A stretch of DNA of 33,462 bases from Isosphaeraceae bacterium (GTDB lineage Bacteria > Planctomycetota > Planctomycetia > Isosphaerales > Isosphaeraceae): contig JANXSY010000024.1 in assembly GCA_025356435.1 (NCBI GenBank), positions 1-33,462 on the forward strand. Reading direction: 5' to 3'. The notes under the pieces were generated by a model, which ran no database searches, had not been told where the DNA came from, and saw only the letters and a list, made by a program, of their open reading frames with translations. A program made the position numbers and the translations under genes. How positions within the stretch are numbered: the stretch's first letter is position 1; the number at the start of each line of letters is the position of its first letter. Positions 22,846 through 31,808 of this stretch are shown here, one piece after another.

Positions 22846-23760
22846 ATGTCCGTGAAACCCGTCGAGACTGGTAAGCCTTCGATCCCCGTCGCCAAGGCAG
22901 CACCGCCTCGCGTCAAGGTCGAGGCGGGCGAAGAGCCCGTAGTCGAAGCGAGCTTACTCACGCCCGCCGGTATCAAAGGCTGGGTGATTTCGGCCATCTT
23001 TCACACGCTTCTGCTCTTGGGCCTCGGTCTCTGGGTCTTCAGCCCGCCGAAGAAGGCTCCGGCGCACTTTGATAGTCGCATCTCCGGCACCGAGTTTGGC
23101 GTCCCGGAAGGGATCAACACGTTGGGCGGGGTCGACTCGCCGATCGTCATGCCTGCGCCGATCCCGACCGCCACGCTATCGGAAGCGAAGTTCGCGACGC
23201 TAAAATTAGACGACTTGATGATGACTAACCCCGCCGCCGGCTTCGCAGGGCAGGCCGGGAAGAATCCGGGTGCCGGGCTTGGCGACGGCTTCGGCCTTGC
23301 GAAGTTGGGGAACGGCAGCGAGAACGTGCGTGGCGTCGAGGTGAAAGTTGGAGATCCCCAATTTACCCTGCTCTGGGACACAAAGGCCGACCTCGACCTT
23401 CATGTCATCGAGCCGGGCGGCAAGGAAATCTACTGGCTCGACACCAAAGGGGCCTATAACGGCGAACTCGACGTCGACAATCGCGATGGTTTTGGACCTG
23501 AGAATATCTACTGGCTCAAAGAGCATGCCGACGGCAGCAAAGACATAGGCCTCGGCCCCGTCGGCGAATATAAGTGGTTTGTCCACTATTATCGGGGCTT
23601 TGATGGCGCGAACCTCCCGACGCGGTGGAAGGTCCGCATCAAGCACAACGGCAAGGTGGACGTTGTGCAAGGACGATTGAACGTCAAGGACGGACGATCA
23701 AAGGAATACGTCCTCAAGATCGATCCTGGACCGGGGCGTGAGACGATCAAGCCGAAGTGA
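22846..23760 (+). CDS. Membrane-anchored protein with YfaP/DUF2135-like domain
   Basis: A 304-residue protein. A Lys/Pro-rich cytoplasmic N-terminus is followed by a single transmembrane helix (about 45-65, GWVISAIFHTLLLLGLGLWV), then a Pro/Gly-rich linker and a C-terminal beta-rich domain from about 168. This domain has FTLLWDTKADLDLHVIEPGG, GELDVDNRDGFGPENIYW and GEYKWFVHYY, the pattern of YfaP/DUF2135 proteins. The TonB-like layout (short tail, one helix, Pro-rich spacer) suggests the domain faces the periplasm. The ATG at 22846 has GGGGAGAG upstream, and a GTG at 22825 is less likely. Function is unknown, and ligand binding or adhesion is a guess. It stands alone. Confidence 0.78.
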   Translation: MSVKPVETGKPSIPVAKAAPPRVKVEAGEEPVVEASLLTPAGIKGWVISAIFHTLLLLGLGLWVFSPPKKAPAHFDSRISGTEFGVPEGINTLGGVDSPIVMPAPIPTATLSEAKFATLKLDDLMMTNPAAGFAGQAGKNPGAGLGDGFGLAKLGNGSENVRGVEVKVGDPQFTLLWDTKADLDLHVIEPGGKEIYWLDTKGAYNGELDVDNRDGFGPENIYWLKEHADGSKDIGLGPVGEYKWFVHYYRGFDGANLPTRWKVRIKHNGKVDVVQGRLNVKDGRSKEYVLKIDPGPGRETIKPK

Positions 23761-23763
23761 GAC

Positions 23764-23777
23764 AGGCCTATCGGCCT
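23764..23777. terminator. Small hairpin between convergent genes
   Basis: AGGCC-TATC-GGCCT forms a 5-bp stem with a 4-base loop directly after the YfaP-like gene stop. It is short and has no T-run, so termination is only a possibility suggested by position. Confidence 0.3.
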
Positions 23778-23825
23778 CAACGGCTGAGATTTATGCGCAT
23801 CCCGAGTCGGACAACTTGGAGCCCC

Positions 23826-24551
23826 TCAAGCCCAAGTGCGAGCGGGACGAATGGCCTTGCCGGTTAGCGGGATCGGGATGGCGATCGATGCCTGCGTGGG
23901 ATGGCTCGGCAACACGACGTTGAGCATGAACAGATAGTGTGTCAGGCTTCCCGCCATCACGAACAGGTGGAACATCTCGTGCGAGCCAAAGACGCCCGGC
24001 CATAAGATCGGCCAGTGCATCAGGTTGATGATCGCGCCGACACTATAGAAGACGCCGCCCAGAACGAGCGGGAAGAGGCGTCGATGAGAGATGAACCGGG
24101 ACAGCTCGACATAGCAAAAGATCGCCCCCCAGCCCATTGCGAGGTAGATCGTCGTGCCGACCATCGGGGGCAAGACGCCGACGCCCAGATAGAGCATCGA
24201 ACCGACCGCCGCCATCCCCCAAGCCGAGGCCAGCACGCCGAACCGCCATCGTGGCTGAAGCATGTTCCAGGCGATCGGTGTATAGCTGCCGGCGATCAGC
24301 AGGTAAATCCCGACGTGATCCACGCGGTCGTACACGTCCAGCCCGGCCTTATTGGGGACGCGGACGCCGTGAAACAGGGCACTGCCCGCATAGCAGCAGG
24401 CGAGGCTGAGGCCGAAGATCAGGAAGCTGAGGCGGCGCGATCGGCTCGAACCACAGCGCCTTAAGAGGATGAACGTCGCTGGGATCGAGAGGACCAGCCA
24501 GAGGCCGTGAGTCCAGGCGCTGACAGGTTCACGGAAATCAAAGATGCTCAT
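23826..24551 (-). CDS. Hemolysin III / PAQR family membrane protein
   Basis: A 241-residue integral membrane protein with about seven hydrophobic helices, of the HlyIII/YqfA branch of the progestin-and-adipoQ-receptor superfamily. The family's metal-site residues are present: SALFHG (His61), DRVDHVGIYLLIAGSYTP (about 75-92) and HEMFHLFVMAGS (His191, His195). PAQR members are zinc-dependent and some have ceramidase-like activity; the role of the bacterial proteins is poorly known. The start MSIFDFREPVSAWTHG matches the family's usual N-terminus. It is a lone gene between a convergent neighbour and a 359-base intergenic stretch. Confidence 0.92.
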   Translation of the reverse strand: MSIFDFREPVSAWTHGLWLVLSIPATFILLRRCGSSRSRRLSFLIFGLSLACCYAGSALFHGVRVPNKAGLDVYDRVDHVGIYLLIAGSYTPIAWNMLQPRWRFGVLASAWGMAAVGSMLYLGVGVLPPMVGTTIYLAMGWGAIFCYVELSRFISHRRLFPLVLGGVFYSVGAIINLMHWPILWPGVFGSHEMFHLFVMAGSLTHYLFMLNVVLPSHPTQASIAIPIPLTGKAIRPARTWA

Positions 24552-24910
24552 TTGGGGACCTCGCCAAGTCGTTCCATTGAGGGCGGACGTACCCCAACGC
24601 GGGCGAACGCAGGACGACCTCGGCGAGACAAGGGCTTATCCCTCGAGCGCCGACGGACTGACGCGATTTCACCCGAGATGGCTCGGGATGCACATGGCAT
24701 ACCAACGACTGACCGATGGTTGCCACTTCAACATACACCGTTTCTACGAAGGCCAGGCCGTCGTTGTTCTGAATGGTTGGATGTCACCTTGACTTGAAGG
24801 TGAGAGGGCTTTGCTCTCACCTTAAGTCTAGGTGGTCAATCTCGAATCGTCGAACCATCGGAGTGGATTTGTTGATGACGATCAGATCGGATTATCTGGA
24901 GGACAGCCGA
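24552..24910. other. Intergenic region between aroA and the HlyIII gene
   Basis: These 359 bases hold no convincing gene. The right part carries the large hairpin at 24785-24834. A smaller perfect 6-bp hairpin (CCCGAG-ATGG-CTCGGG) lies at 24672-24687. The promoter of the HlyIII gene should be here on the minus strand, but I could not pick it confidently. Confidence 0.5.
24785..24834 (-). terminator. Large hairpin downstream of aroA
   Basis: AAGGTGAGAG pairs perfectly with CTCTCACCTT around a 7-base loop. After one bulged G the helix continues with GACTT/AAGTC and, past a mismatch, with CACCT/AGGTG, giving about 20 paired positions in 50 bases. It lies 77 bases after the aroA stop. No T-run follows on the minus strand, so it could instead be a structured RNA element or a dispersed palindrome. 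Confidence 0.6.
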
Positions 24911-26203
24911 TCAGCCTTTGAGCTTCGCGAGATCATCCCAGAAGCCGGGATAGGTCTTGGCAACGCACCCCGGGTCGAGAATCGTAACGCCGCTGGCCAT
25001 CACGCCGGCGAGTGCGAACGACATTGCCATTCGATGGTCGTCGTAAGTGGCGATCCGGGCGGGGGTGATGGTGTCCGGCGGGATGATGACCAGGCCGTCG
25101 GGCTGTTCGTCGACGGTCGCACCCAGCTTACGCAGCTCGGTGGCGAGCGCGGCGAGGCGGTCGGTTTCTTTGTGGCGGATGTGGGCTACGTTACGAATTC
25201 GAGTGATCCCGCGGGCGAAGAGGGCGACGACGCCGAGCGTCATCACGGTGTCGCTGATAGCGTTCATGTCGACATCAATGCCCCGGAGCGGTGCGCCTTG
25301 GACGGTCGTGAAGTCTCGTCCCCGCTCGACCTGGCAGCCCATGTGTTCGAGGAGGTCGACGAAGGCCACGTCCCCCTGAATGCTCGCCGAGCCGAGCCCT
25401 TCGACCGTTACGCTCCCCCCGGTGATGGCAGCGAGCGCGAAGAAGTAGCTGGCGGCCGAGGCGTCGGGCTCAATCGCGTACGGGCGGCCCTTGTAGCGGT
25501 CGGGGTCGATCGAGTAGCGACGCTCGTTCTTGTGGGCGATCCGGACGCCGAACGCCTCCATCACCTCCAAAGTCATCGTGACATAGGGTTTCGAGACCAG
25601 CGTGCCTTGCACCTCGATACTGGTCGTCTCGCGTGAGTAGGGCAGGACCATCAACAAGGCGCTGAGGAACTGGCTGGAGATGTCGCCCTTGACGAACGCA
25701 TAACCTCCGTCGAGACCGCTCGCCTTCACGGTGACGGGGGGGCAGCCGTTCCCGTCATCGCAGGTGGCGTCGGCCCCCAGTCCGTTCAGGGCGGTGAGGA
25801 GGTCAGAGACAGGCCGCTGGCGCATCCTGGGGACGCCGTCGAGGCGATAGACGCCGTGGCCGAGCGCGACCATCGCGGTGAGGAATCGCAGGCTCGTCCC
25901 GGAGTTGGCGACGAATAGCTCGACTTCCTTATTAGGGATGCGGCCGAGGCCGCCTGTCACGTCGATCGTCGCTGTCGCGGGGTCGTGACTCACGTTGATG
26001 CCGAGTCGCTGAAGCGACTCGACCATCACGCGCGTGTCGTCGCAGTCGAGGGCTCCCGTGAGGCGGCTCTTCCCCTCGGCGAGGGCCGCGACGATGAGAG
26101 CCCGATTGGTCAGGCTCTTCGAGCCGGGAATCCGGACTCGGGCCTCTTTGGGAGGAGTCGACCACGGGGTCTGCGTAATTTCGGTCGGGGCATTGGTGGT
26201 CAT
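24911..26203 (-). CDS. aroA: 3-phosphoshikimate 1-carboxyvinyltransferase (EPSP synthase)
   Basis: A 430-residue enzyme joining shikimate 3-phosphate and phosphoenolpyruvate in the shikimate pathway. Blocks seen are VRIPGSKSLTNRALIVAALA, FVANSGTSLRFLTAM (the Gly-Thr phosphate-binding loop), RMRQRPVSDLLTAL, the AHIRHKETDRL region and YDDHRMAMSFALAG. The usual Gly-Asn-Ala-Gly-Thr motif reads Ala-Asn-Ser-Gly-Thr here. The ATG at 26203 gives the family length. The frame remains open to 26434, but the extra 77 residues are unlike the family. The ribosome-binding site is weak. It is divergent from the small secreted protein gene, and no other shikimate genes are nearby. Confidence 0.95.
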   Translation of the reverse strand: MTTNAPTEITQTPWSTPPKEARVRIPGSKSLTNRALIVAALAEGKSRLTGALDCDDTRVMVESLQRLGINVSHDPATATIDVTGGLGRIPNKEVELFVANSGTSLRFLTAMVALGHGVYRLDGVPRMRQRPVSDLLTALNGLGADATCDDGNGCPPVTVKASGLDGGYAFVKGDISSQFLSALLMVLPYSRETTSIEVQGTLVSKPYVTMTLEVMEAFGVRIAHKNERRYSIDPDRYKGRPYAIEPDASAASYFFALAAITGGSVTVEGLGSASIQGDVAFVDLLEHMGCQVERGRDFTTVQGAPLRGIDVDMNAISDTVMTLGVVALFARGITRIRNVAHIRHKETDRLAALATELRKLGATVDEQPDGLVIIPPDTITPARIATYDDHRMAMSFALAGVMASGVTILDPGCVAKTYPGFWDDLAKLKG

Positions 26204-26256
26204 TTGCGTGAAGTGCTCAGCGTATCGGTCTTGTCGAGTCGGGTCGAAACGAGTAA

Positions 26257-26284
26257 TTGACGGCCTGGAGCGGGAGTTTACGAT
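26257..26284 (+). promoter_or_regulatory. Candidate sigma70-type promoter
   Basis: TTGACG (26257-26262) and TACGAT (26279-26284) are separated by 16 bases, just upstream of the small secreted protein gene. The resulting leader would be only about a dozen bases but would retain the GGAG site. Confidence 0.4.
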
Positions 26285-26303
26285 CGCGAAACTGGAGTGG
26301 GCG

Positions 26304-26723
26304 ATGCAGACACGATACCTTGTCCTCGCGGCGCTTGCCTGTCTGATTCCCGCCTTCACGATCTTCTCGGCGGGCGAACCGGAACCTCGCAAGCGGTCGA
26401 TCACGATCGAGGCCAGTCCAAATCTCCTCGCCAAGGGAACTCATTGTCGGGTCGAGCTTGAACCCGACGTGAAGAGTCGGGCGAATACCGATCAGGTGAC
26501 CTATGAGGGAAAAATCGACTCGACGACCGACGACGGGATCATGTTGGTGGTCACCTCGGAGTCACATCGGGTCGTGCAAACGGCGGCGTATGCGCCGCGT
26601 GTCCCGTTCAAGAACCGGCTCTTCCGGAATATCGGGATCGGCGAGATGACGCCGAAAGACGCGAAGAAGGTCTGGATCACCAACGAGCGAATCAAGTTGG
26701 TTCAGCCGATCCCGGAGAAGTGA
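26304..26723 (+). CDS. Small exported hypothetical protein
   Basis: A 139-residue protein starting MQTRYLVLAALACLIPAFTI, a clear signal peptide with likely cleavage near Ser-Ala-Gly. The mature part is polar, with strands such as HCRVELEP, QVTYEGKIDSTTDDGIMLVV and a Lys-rich end. A start at 26304 is supported by GGAG six bases upstream. The larger frame to 26034 would run through aroA and is rejected. Its last 32 bases overlap the end of the opposing yggU gene. I do not recognise the family; the strand pattern could form a small SH3-like or Sm-like barrel, but that is speculation. Confidence 0.65.
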   Translation: MQTRYLVLAALACLIPAFTIFSAGEPEPRKRSITIEASPNLLAKGTHCRVELEPDVKSRANTDQVTYEGKIDSTTDDGIMLVVTSESHRVVQTAAYAPRVPFKNRLFRNIGIGEMTPKDAKKVWITNERIKLVQPIPEK

Positions 26724-27027
26724 TTTTCACCTCTGAGAGGAGGCTGTCGAGCCGTTTCGCCAGGTCGTCGAGGCCCACCCCTTCGATCAGGAATCGCTTG
26801 GAACGCGACGTCTCCCCGGTGAGCAGGCGGACCTGAGAGCCCTTAGCCCCGACATATTTCGCGAGGACGTCGGCCACGGCCTGCGTTGCCTTGCCGCGTT
26901 CCGGTGACGCCGTCACGCCGATCCGGAGCGCCCCGGCCCGCTCGCCGAGGACGGCATCCCTCTTCGCGCCAGGAAGCGCTTTCACGGCGATGACGGTGCC
27001 TTCGGGATGAGGTGTCAGGTCGATCAC
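26692..27027 (-). CDS. yggU: DUF167 / YggU family protein
   Basis: A 111-residue UPF0235 protein. Family features are TVIAVKALPGAKRDAVLGE, the strand ALRIGVTASPERGKATQAV and the end LLTGETSRSKRFLIEGV. Its function is unknown, although the family often sits beside yggS. The start is a GTG at 27027 overlapping the yggS stop (GTGA), with GGAG seven bases upstream. The open frame to 27306 lies inside yggS and is rejected. The 3' end overlaps the convergent secreted-protein gene by 32 bases. Confidence 0.88.
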   Translation of the reverse strand: MIDLTPHPEGTVIAVKALPGAKRDAVLGERAGALRIGVTASPERGKATQAVADVLAKYVGAKGSQVRLLTGETSRSKRFLIEGVGLDDLAKRLDSLLSEVKITSPGSAEPT

Positions 27028-27725
27028 TCGCCGACTCCCTCGAAAAGCGCTGAGCCAACACGGACGAGAGTCGCTCCTTCGAGGATCGCGGCTTCGTAAT
27101 CGCCGCTCATCCCCATCGAGAGTTCGGGTAGAGGGCGACCGAGCGCGGCGGCGAGTTGGTCGCGGACGGCGCGAAGTTCGGCGAAGTAGGGACGGGCGGA
27201 ATCGCCCTCGGTATTCACCGGGGCCATCGTCATCAACCCGACGACGGGCAGTCGCTTGAGGTCGGCGATCGCGTCGCCGTTCGCCAGTAACCCCTGCGGC
27301 GTCCACCCGTGCTTCGACGGCTCGGCAGACGTGTTCACCTGGAGACAGACGGCTGGCGGGTCGGTCAGTTCAAGCGAGCACGCGAGTTCGTCGAGCGCCA
27401 GGAGCAGTTTGAGCGAGTCGACACCGTGGATGAATTTCATAATCGGCAGGGTTCGCTTGGCCTTGTTCCCCTGGAGGTGGCCGATGTGGTGCCAGCGGAC
27501 GGGCAGGTCGGCCAACGCTTCGGCCTTCGACCAGAGTTCTTGGGGATAGTTCTCGCCCAGGTTCGTCACCCCTAGGCCTGTCAACTGTCGGATCCACTCG
27601 ACCGGGTGGCGCTTGGTGACTGCCACCAGGGTGACGTCAGACGCGACTCGACCCGATCGTGCGGCGGCGTTGGCGATTTTGTTCGTGACATTGAGGAGAT
27701 TGGATTCGAGCCGGGTTGCATTCAT
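27024..27725 (-). CDS. yggS: PLP homeostasis protein, YggS/PROSC family
   Basis: A 233-residue TIM-barrel protein that binds pyridoxal 5'-phosphate and balances the cofactor and amino-acid pools; it has no known catalytic reaction. The PLP lysine is Lys38 in LVAVTKRHP. Other blocks are NLGENYPQELWSKAEAL, WHHIGHLQGNKAKR, LQVNTSAEPSKHGW, GLMTMAP and ELSMGMSGDYEAAILEGATLVRVGSALFEG. I start at the ATG at 27725 (MNATRLESNLLNV), while an ATG at 27746 is possible; neither has a strong ribosome-binding site. It is coupled to yggU by a four-base overlap and is divergent from pgi. Confidence 0.94.
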   Translation of the reverse strand: MNATRLESNLLNVTNKIANAAARSGRVASDVTLVAVTKRHPVEWIRQLTGLGVTNLGENYPQELWSKAEALADLPVRWHHIGHLQGNKAKRTLPIMKFIHGVDSLKLLLALDELACSLELTDPPAVCLQVNTSAEPSKHGWTPQGLLANGDAIADLKRLPVVGLMTMAPVNTEGDSARPYFAELRAVRDQLAAALGRPLPELSMGMSGDYEAAILEGATLVRVGSALFEGVGE

Positions 27726-28009
27726 GAAGGAAGTCGGCTCAAGCATTTCACGATGCCGCCCTGGTGAAGGAGGGGGCGTCATCCCGCAACGGGTTCCGCA
27801 CCACTCGCTCTTGTACGATAACCGTTCGACGCCGGACCCGTCAAAAATCTCAAGGAACTCGCCCTCGGGTGCAGGATGGGGTAAAACGAGAAGCCGTAGT
27901 CCTGGGCAGAACCCATCTGGTAAGGTCACGTTTTGATCCGACTTGCATGTCGCCCGCCCAGGGTGAAGAAGCCAAAGATGTTCCTACCCGAAGTCTGAGG
28001 GAAACAACG

Positions 28010-29650
28010 ATGAGCGGCGCCAAGACTCCTACCACTGGTCGACCGGCCTGGAAGAAGCTCACCGAGCATCACAAGGCTATCAGCGGCGAACACCTTCGGG
28101 ACCTCTTCGCGGCCGATCCTGGCCGAGGCCAACGCCTCACCGCCGAATCGATCGGCATCTACCTCGACTACTCCAAAAATCGAATCAACGACGAGACGCT
28201 CAAGCTCCTGGTCCAGCTCGCCGAAGAGTCGGGCTTGAAGGACCGGATCGACGCGATGTTCCGCGGCGACAAGATCAACATCACGGAAGATCGCGCCGTC
28301 CTCCATGTCGCGCTCCGGGCTCCGAAAGAGATGTCGATCGTCGTCGACGGCCAGGACGTCGTGCCCGAAGTTCATGCGGTACTCGACAAGATGTCCGCCT
28401 TCTGCGAAAAAATCCGCAACGGGTCGTGGACGGGCCACACCGGCAAGCGGATCAAGAACATCGTCAACATCGGGATCGGCGGGTCAGACCTGGGCCCGGT
28501 CATGGCCTATGAAGCGCTGCGGCACTACAGCGACCGTTCGCTGACCTTCCGGTTCGTCTCGAATGTCGACGGCACCGACTTCGCCGAGGCGACTGCCGAC
28601 CTCGACCCCGCTGAGACGCTCTTCATCGTCTCTTCCAAAACGTTCACGACCCTGGAGACGATGACCAACGCCCAGTCGGCCCGGGCCTGGTCGCTCAAGA
28701 CGCTCGGCGACGCCAAGGCCGTGGCGAAGCACTTCGTCGCCGTCTCGACGAACGACAAAGAAGTGTCGAAGTTCGGCATCGACACCGCCAACATGTTCGG
28801 ATTCTGGGACTGGGTCGGCGGCCGTTACTCGATGGATTCGGCGATCGGCCTCTCGACGATGATCGCGGTCGGACCCGAGAACTTCCGCGCCATGCTCGCG
28901 GGCTTCCACGAGATGGACGAGCATTTCCGCTCGACCCCCTTCGATCGCAACCTGCCGGTCTTGATGGGCCTGCTCGAAGTCTGGTATGCCGACTTCTTCG
29001 GCGCGGAGACGGTCGCCGTATTGCCTTATGACCAGTATCTCAAGCGATTCCCGGCCTATCTCCAGCAGTTGACGATGGAGAGTAACGGTAAGCACGTCAC
29101 CATCGACGGCACGACTGTCGACTACGCCACCGGCCCGATCTACTGGGGCGAGCCGGGCACGAACGGGCAGCACTCGTTCTACCAGCTCATCCACCAGGGG
29201 ACCCGGCTCATCCCGTGCGACCTCATCGGATTCTGCCGATCGCTTAACCCGTCGGGTGGTCATCACGACTACCTCATGTCGAACGTCTTCGCGCAGGCTG
29301 AGGCTCTCGCCTTCGGCAAGACGGCTGAGCAGGTTAAGGCTGAGGGAACGCCCGACCGACTCGTCCCGCATAAGACTTTCGAGGGAAACCGGCCGTCGAA
29401 CGTGATCCTCGCCGACGTGCTGACGCCCGAGATCCTCGGCAAGCTCATCGCGCTTTACGAGCACAGCGTCTTCACGCAGGGCGTCGTGTGGGACATCGAC
29501 TCGTTCGACCAGTGGGGCGTTGAGCTGGGCAAGGTCCTCGCCCAGCGGATCATCCCCGAGCTACAGGACGAAGCGAATCCCGCTCTCGCGCACGATAGCT
29601 CGACCAACGCTCTCATCACGCGCTATCGCGAGCGCAGGGCGAAGGTCTGA
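28010..29650 (+). CDS. pgi: Glucose-6-phosphate isomerase
   Basis: A 546-residue isomerase interconverting glucose 6-phosphate and fructose 6-phosphate. The sugar-phosphate site is in [19 protein letters not shown] and [15 protein letters not shown]. Catalytic residues are Glu357 ([10 protein letters not shown]), His388 ([14 protein letters not shown]) and Lys508 ([11 protein letters not shown]). The numbering of the first two matches the animal and E. coli long-form enzymes. The ATG at 28010 has GAGG nine bases upstream; the frame open to 27764 is unlike the family and is rejected. The gene converges on transaldolase, which also uses fructose 6-phosphate, across a perfect hairpin. Confidence 0.97.
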   Translation: MSGAKTPTTGRPAWKKLTEHHKAISGEHLRDLFAADPGRGQRLTAESIGIYLDYSKNRINDETLKLLVQLAEESGLKDRIDAMFRGDKINITEDRAVLHVALRAPKEMSIVVDGQDVVPEVHAVLDKMSAFCEKIRNGSWTGHTGKRIKNIVNIGIGGSDLGPVMAYEALRHYSDRSLTFRFVSNVDGTDFAEATADLDPAETLFIVSSKTFTTLETMTNAQSARAWSLKTLGDAKAVAKHFVAVSTNDKEVSKFGIDTANMFGFWDWVGGRYSMDSAIGLSTMIAVGPENFRAMLAGFHEMDEHFRSTPFDRNLPVLMGLLEVWYADFFGAETVAVLPYDQYLKRFPAYLQQLTMESNGKHVTIDGTTVDYATGPIYWGEPGTNGQHSFYQLIHQGTRLIPCDLIGFCRSLNPSGGHHDYLMSNVFAQAEALAFGKTAEQVKAEGTPDRLVPHKTFEGNRPSNVILADVLTPEILGKLIALYEHSVFTQGVVWDIDSFDQWGVELGKVLAQRIIPELQDEANPALAHDSSTNALITRYRERRAKV

Positions 29651-29675
29651 GTATCGGCGATCGGCGAAACGGTGT

Positions 29676-29707
29676 GACGAGGATCGGGTCGGAGACCGAT
29701 CCTCGTC
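29676..29707. terminator. Perfect hairpin between pgi and transaldolase genes
   Basis: GACGAGGATCGG pairs with CCGATCCTCGTC without mismatch around an 8-base loop. It lies 25 bases after the pgi stop and 13 bases beyond the stop of the opposing gene, so it probably terminates both transcripts. Confidence 0.75.
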
Positions 29708-29720
29708 GCCCGGACGTTGA

Positions 29721-30866
29721 TCAAGCCTTGAGGAGATTCTCTCGCTTCTCTTTGACCGTCGTCATCAGGCTGATGAAGGCGTCTTCGAAGATTTTGACGC
29801 CGTCACGCAGCAGCTTAGCGGTGACATCTTGGAAGTCGACGCCGGCCTCGGCGAGCTCGCCCATGAAGGCCTTGGCCTCGGGCATCCCCTTGAGCAGGGT
29901 CGCTGCGGCGACACCGTGGGTCTTGAAGGCATCGTATGCCGCGCGGGGCATGGTGCTGACGGTCGCGGGGCCGATCAGGCCGGCGGTGTAGAGCGTGTCG
30001 GGGTATTTCGGGTCTTTGGTACCGACCGACGCCCAGAGCAGCCGCTGGACCTTCGCACCCTTGGCCTTGAGGGCCTCGAAGGGCTTGCCTTCGAACAGTT
30101 CTTGATAGATAGCGTAAGCGTTCTTTGCGTTGGCGATCGCGACCCGGCCCTTGAGGCTCTCAAGGTGCGTCTTCTTCGCGGGGTCGCTCTCGGCGGCGAT
30201 TTTCGCATCGACTCGCTTGTCGACCTCGGAGTCGATACGGGAGACGAAGAAGCTCGCGACCGACGCGATGTGGTCGACGGGTAGCCCCTTCTCGACGCGA
30301 CGTGTCAGGGCGCGGATGTAGGTCTCGGCGACTTCCCGGTAAGCGTCGACGCTGAAGAGGAGGGTGACGTTGACGTTAATGCCGGAGAAGAGCAATTCTT
30401 CGATGGCCGGCATGCCTTCGGGGGTGGCCGGCACCTTGATCATCGCGTTCGGCCGATCGAGCTTGCCCCAGAGCGTCTTGCCCTCGGCGATCGTGCCGAC
30501 GGTGTCAAGCGCGAGCAGCGGCGAGACTTCGAGTGAGACGAAACCATCCCCGCCTTTGGTCTGGTCGTACGTCGGGCGGAAGGCGTCGAGTGCTTCGCCG
30601 ATGTCGTGGACAGTCAACGCTTCATAGACGTCATCGGCACTCGCGCCTTTGGCGACCAGCGTCTTGATTTCTTCGTCGTAATCGGTGCCGGTACCGATCG
30701 CCTTCTGGAAGATCGAGGGGTTGGAGGTCATCCCCTGGAGCCCGTCGCCGTCGATCAAAACTTTGAGAGCGCCGGCGTGAAGCATCTTGCGACTGATGTC
30801 GTCGAGCCAGACGCTCTGCCCAAGCGCTTGAAGGGCAGCAAGCGGTGTCAGCGTGGCGGTCGCCAT
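29721..30866 (-). CDS. tal: Transaldolase, long form
   Basis: A 381-residue transaldolase of the pentose phosphate pathway, moving a dihydroxyacetone unit between sugar phosphates. The Schiff-base lysine is Lys144 in NAMIKVPATPEG. Other blocks are MTSNPSIFQKAIGTGTDYDE, GFVSLEVSPLLA, NVTLLFSVDAY and QRLLWASVGTKDP. The length and N-terminus (LAALQALGQSVWLDDISR) match the longer class found in actinobacteria and cyanobacteria rather than the roughly 316-residue TalB class. The ATG at 30866 begins the family sequence; the 20-codon upstream extension is rejected. The Shine-Dalgarno is weak. It is convergent with pgi. Confidence 0.96.
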   Translation of the reverse strand: MATATLTPLAALQALGQSVWLDDISRKMLHAGALKVLIDGDGLQGMTSNPSIFQKAIGTGTDYDEEIKTLVAKGASADDVYEALTVHDIGEALDAFRPTYDQTKGGDGFVSLEVSPLLALDTVGTIAEGKTLWGKLDRPNAMIKVPATPEGMPAIEELLFSGINVNVTLLFSVDAYREVAETYIRALTRRVEKGLPVDHIASVASFFVSRIDSEVDKRVDAKIAAESDPAKKTHLESLKGRVAIANAKNAYAIYQELFEGKPFEALKAKGAKVQRLLWASVGTKDPKYPDTLYTAGLIGPATVSTMPRAAYDAFKTHGVAAATLLKGMPEAKAFMGELAEAGVDFQDVTAKLLRDGVKIFEDAFISLMTTVKEKRENLLKA

Positions 30867-31026
30867 GAGAGAATCTCTTTGAGTTGAAGTTGTCGGGTCG
30901 GGTTCGATGTCGACGCGCGGACACACCCCGCAGCCGACCGACGATTGCTACTTTAACCGATCTGAAAACCCGAGGCGAGTCTCCACCCGGACCAGCACAG
31001 GATTCTCTGCGGGCTTCTCTTGGGCC

Positions 31027-31695
31027 TCAAAGCTCTTTGAGCATTACCTTGCGGAACTCGATCCGATACCCCTCGGCCTCAAGGCCGACGTAGCCGCGAA
31101 GCGCCTGACAGTCGTGCCACTCGCACGTCGTTGAGCCATTGACCCAGACGGAAATATCCTTACCCTTGCAGTTGATCTCGAACGTGTTCCACTCTCCGGC
31201 GGGCTTCACTGGCTTGCCCTTGACCTGATTGCTCAGGTTCACCTTCGCGAGCTTGCCGTCGTGTGGGGCCTCTCCGAAGATGAATCCTCCCGACCCGGAG
31301 CCGGTCTGGGCCTGAAGCCAGGTCGTGGCATCTTCGGAATTACGCGCGTAGATGCCAGAGTTGTAGCCCGCCTTGCCCGTCGTAACCGGGGTGAATCGCC
31401 ACTCGACGTGGAAGATAAAATCGCCCAACTCCTTGTGATAGCGGAGCCATTCGTGCCCCTTGTCTCCCTCGCAGACGAGGTTGCCGGTCGCCTCGTCGAT
31501 CGACCACTGAGATTGTGCGTTGAGCCGATCTTTGGCGTGGAGCGCGGCTCGGGTCCAGTGATTCAGATCTTTGCCCGCCTGGGCGACGAGGTCTGTCCAC
31601 CCGGAGGGGTCGGTTTCGAGGGCACTCTTCGCCGGATCGGCGGGACCGGCCGAAATCAGAGGGACGACGAGGAACACAAGGGCGAGGCGTCGCAT
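31027..31695 (-). CDS. DUF1080 protein (3-keto-disaccharide hydrolase domain), exported
   Basis: A 222-residue protein. The signal peptide MRRLALVFLVVPLISAG is followed by one concanavalin-like beta-sandwich domain of the DUF1080 family: WSIDEATGNLVCEGDKG, FIFHVEWRFTPV, YNSGIYARN, GEWNTFEINCKGKDISVWVNG and GYVGLEAEGYRIEFRKVML. Members of this family hydrolyse 3-keto-glycosides made by sugar oxidoreductases. GAGGG precedes the ATG. The gene is divergent from a Tat-exported Gfo/Idh/MocA oxidoreductase, which could supply or use the keto-sugar. That pairing supports, but does not prove, a 3-keto-sugar pathway. The substrate sugar is not predictable. Confidence 0.88.
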   Translation of the reverse strand: MRRLALVFLVVPLISAGPADPAKSALETDPSGWTDLVAQAGKDLNHWTRAALHAKDRLNAQSQWSIDEATGNLVCEGDKGHEWLRYHKELGDFIFHVEWRFTPVTTGKAGYNSGIYARNSEDATTWLQAQTGSGSGGFIFGEAPHDGKLAKVNLSNQVKGKPVKPAGEWNTFEINCKGKDISVWVNGSTTCEWHDCQALRGYVGLEAEGYRIEFRKVMLKEL

Positions 31696-31808
31696 GGCGG
31701 TGATCCCTCGGTGTCGGCGGTCGACGCTTGAGGTTGTCGGCCGGGTTTGTTACGAACTGTTGAACAATCTGAACCCGCCGCACCCCGCTTGGCAAGGGTC
31801 TACCCTAC

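Noticed and set aside
28484..29464. 326-codon open frame opposite pgi
   Set aside because: It is a shadow of a complete glucose-6-phosphate isomerase and has no recognisable domain.
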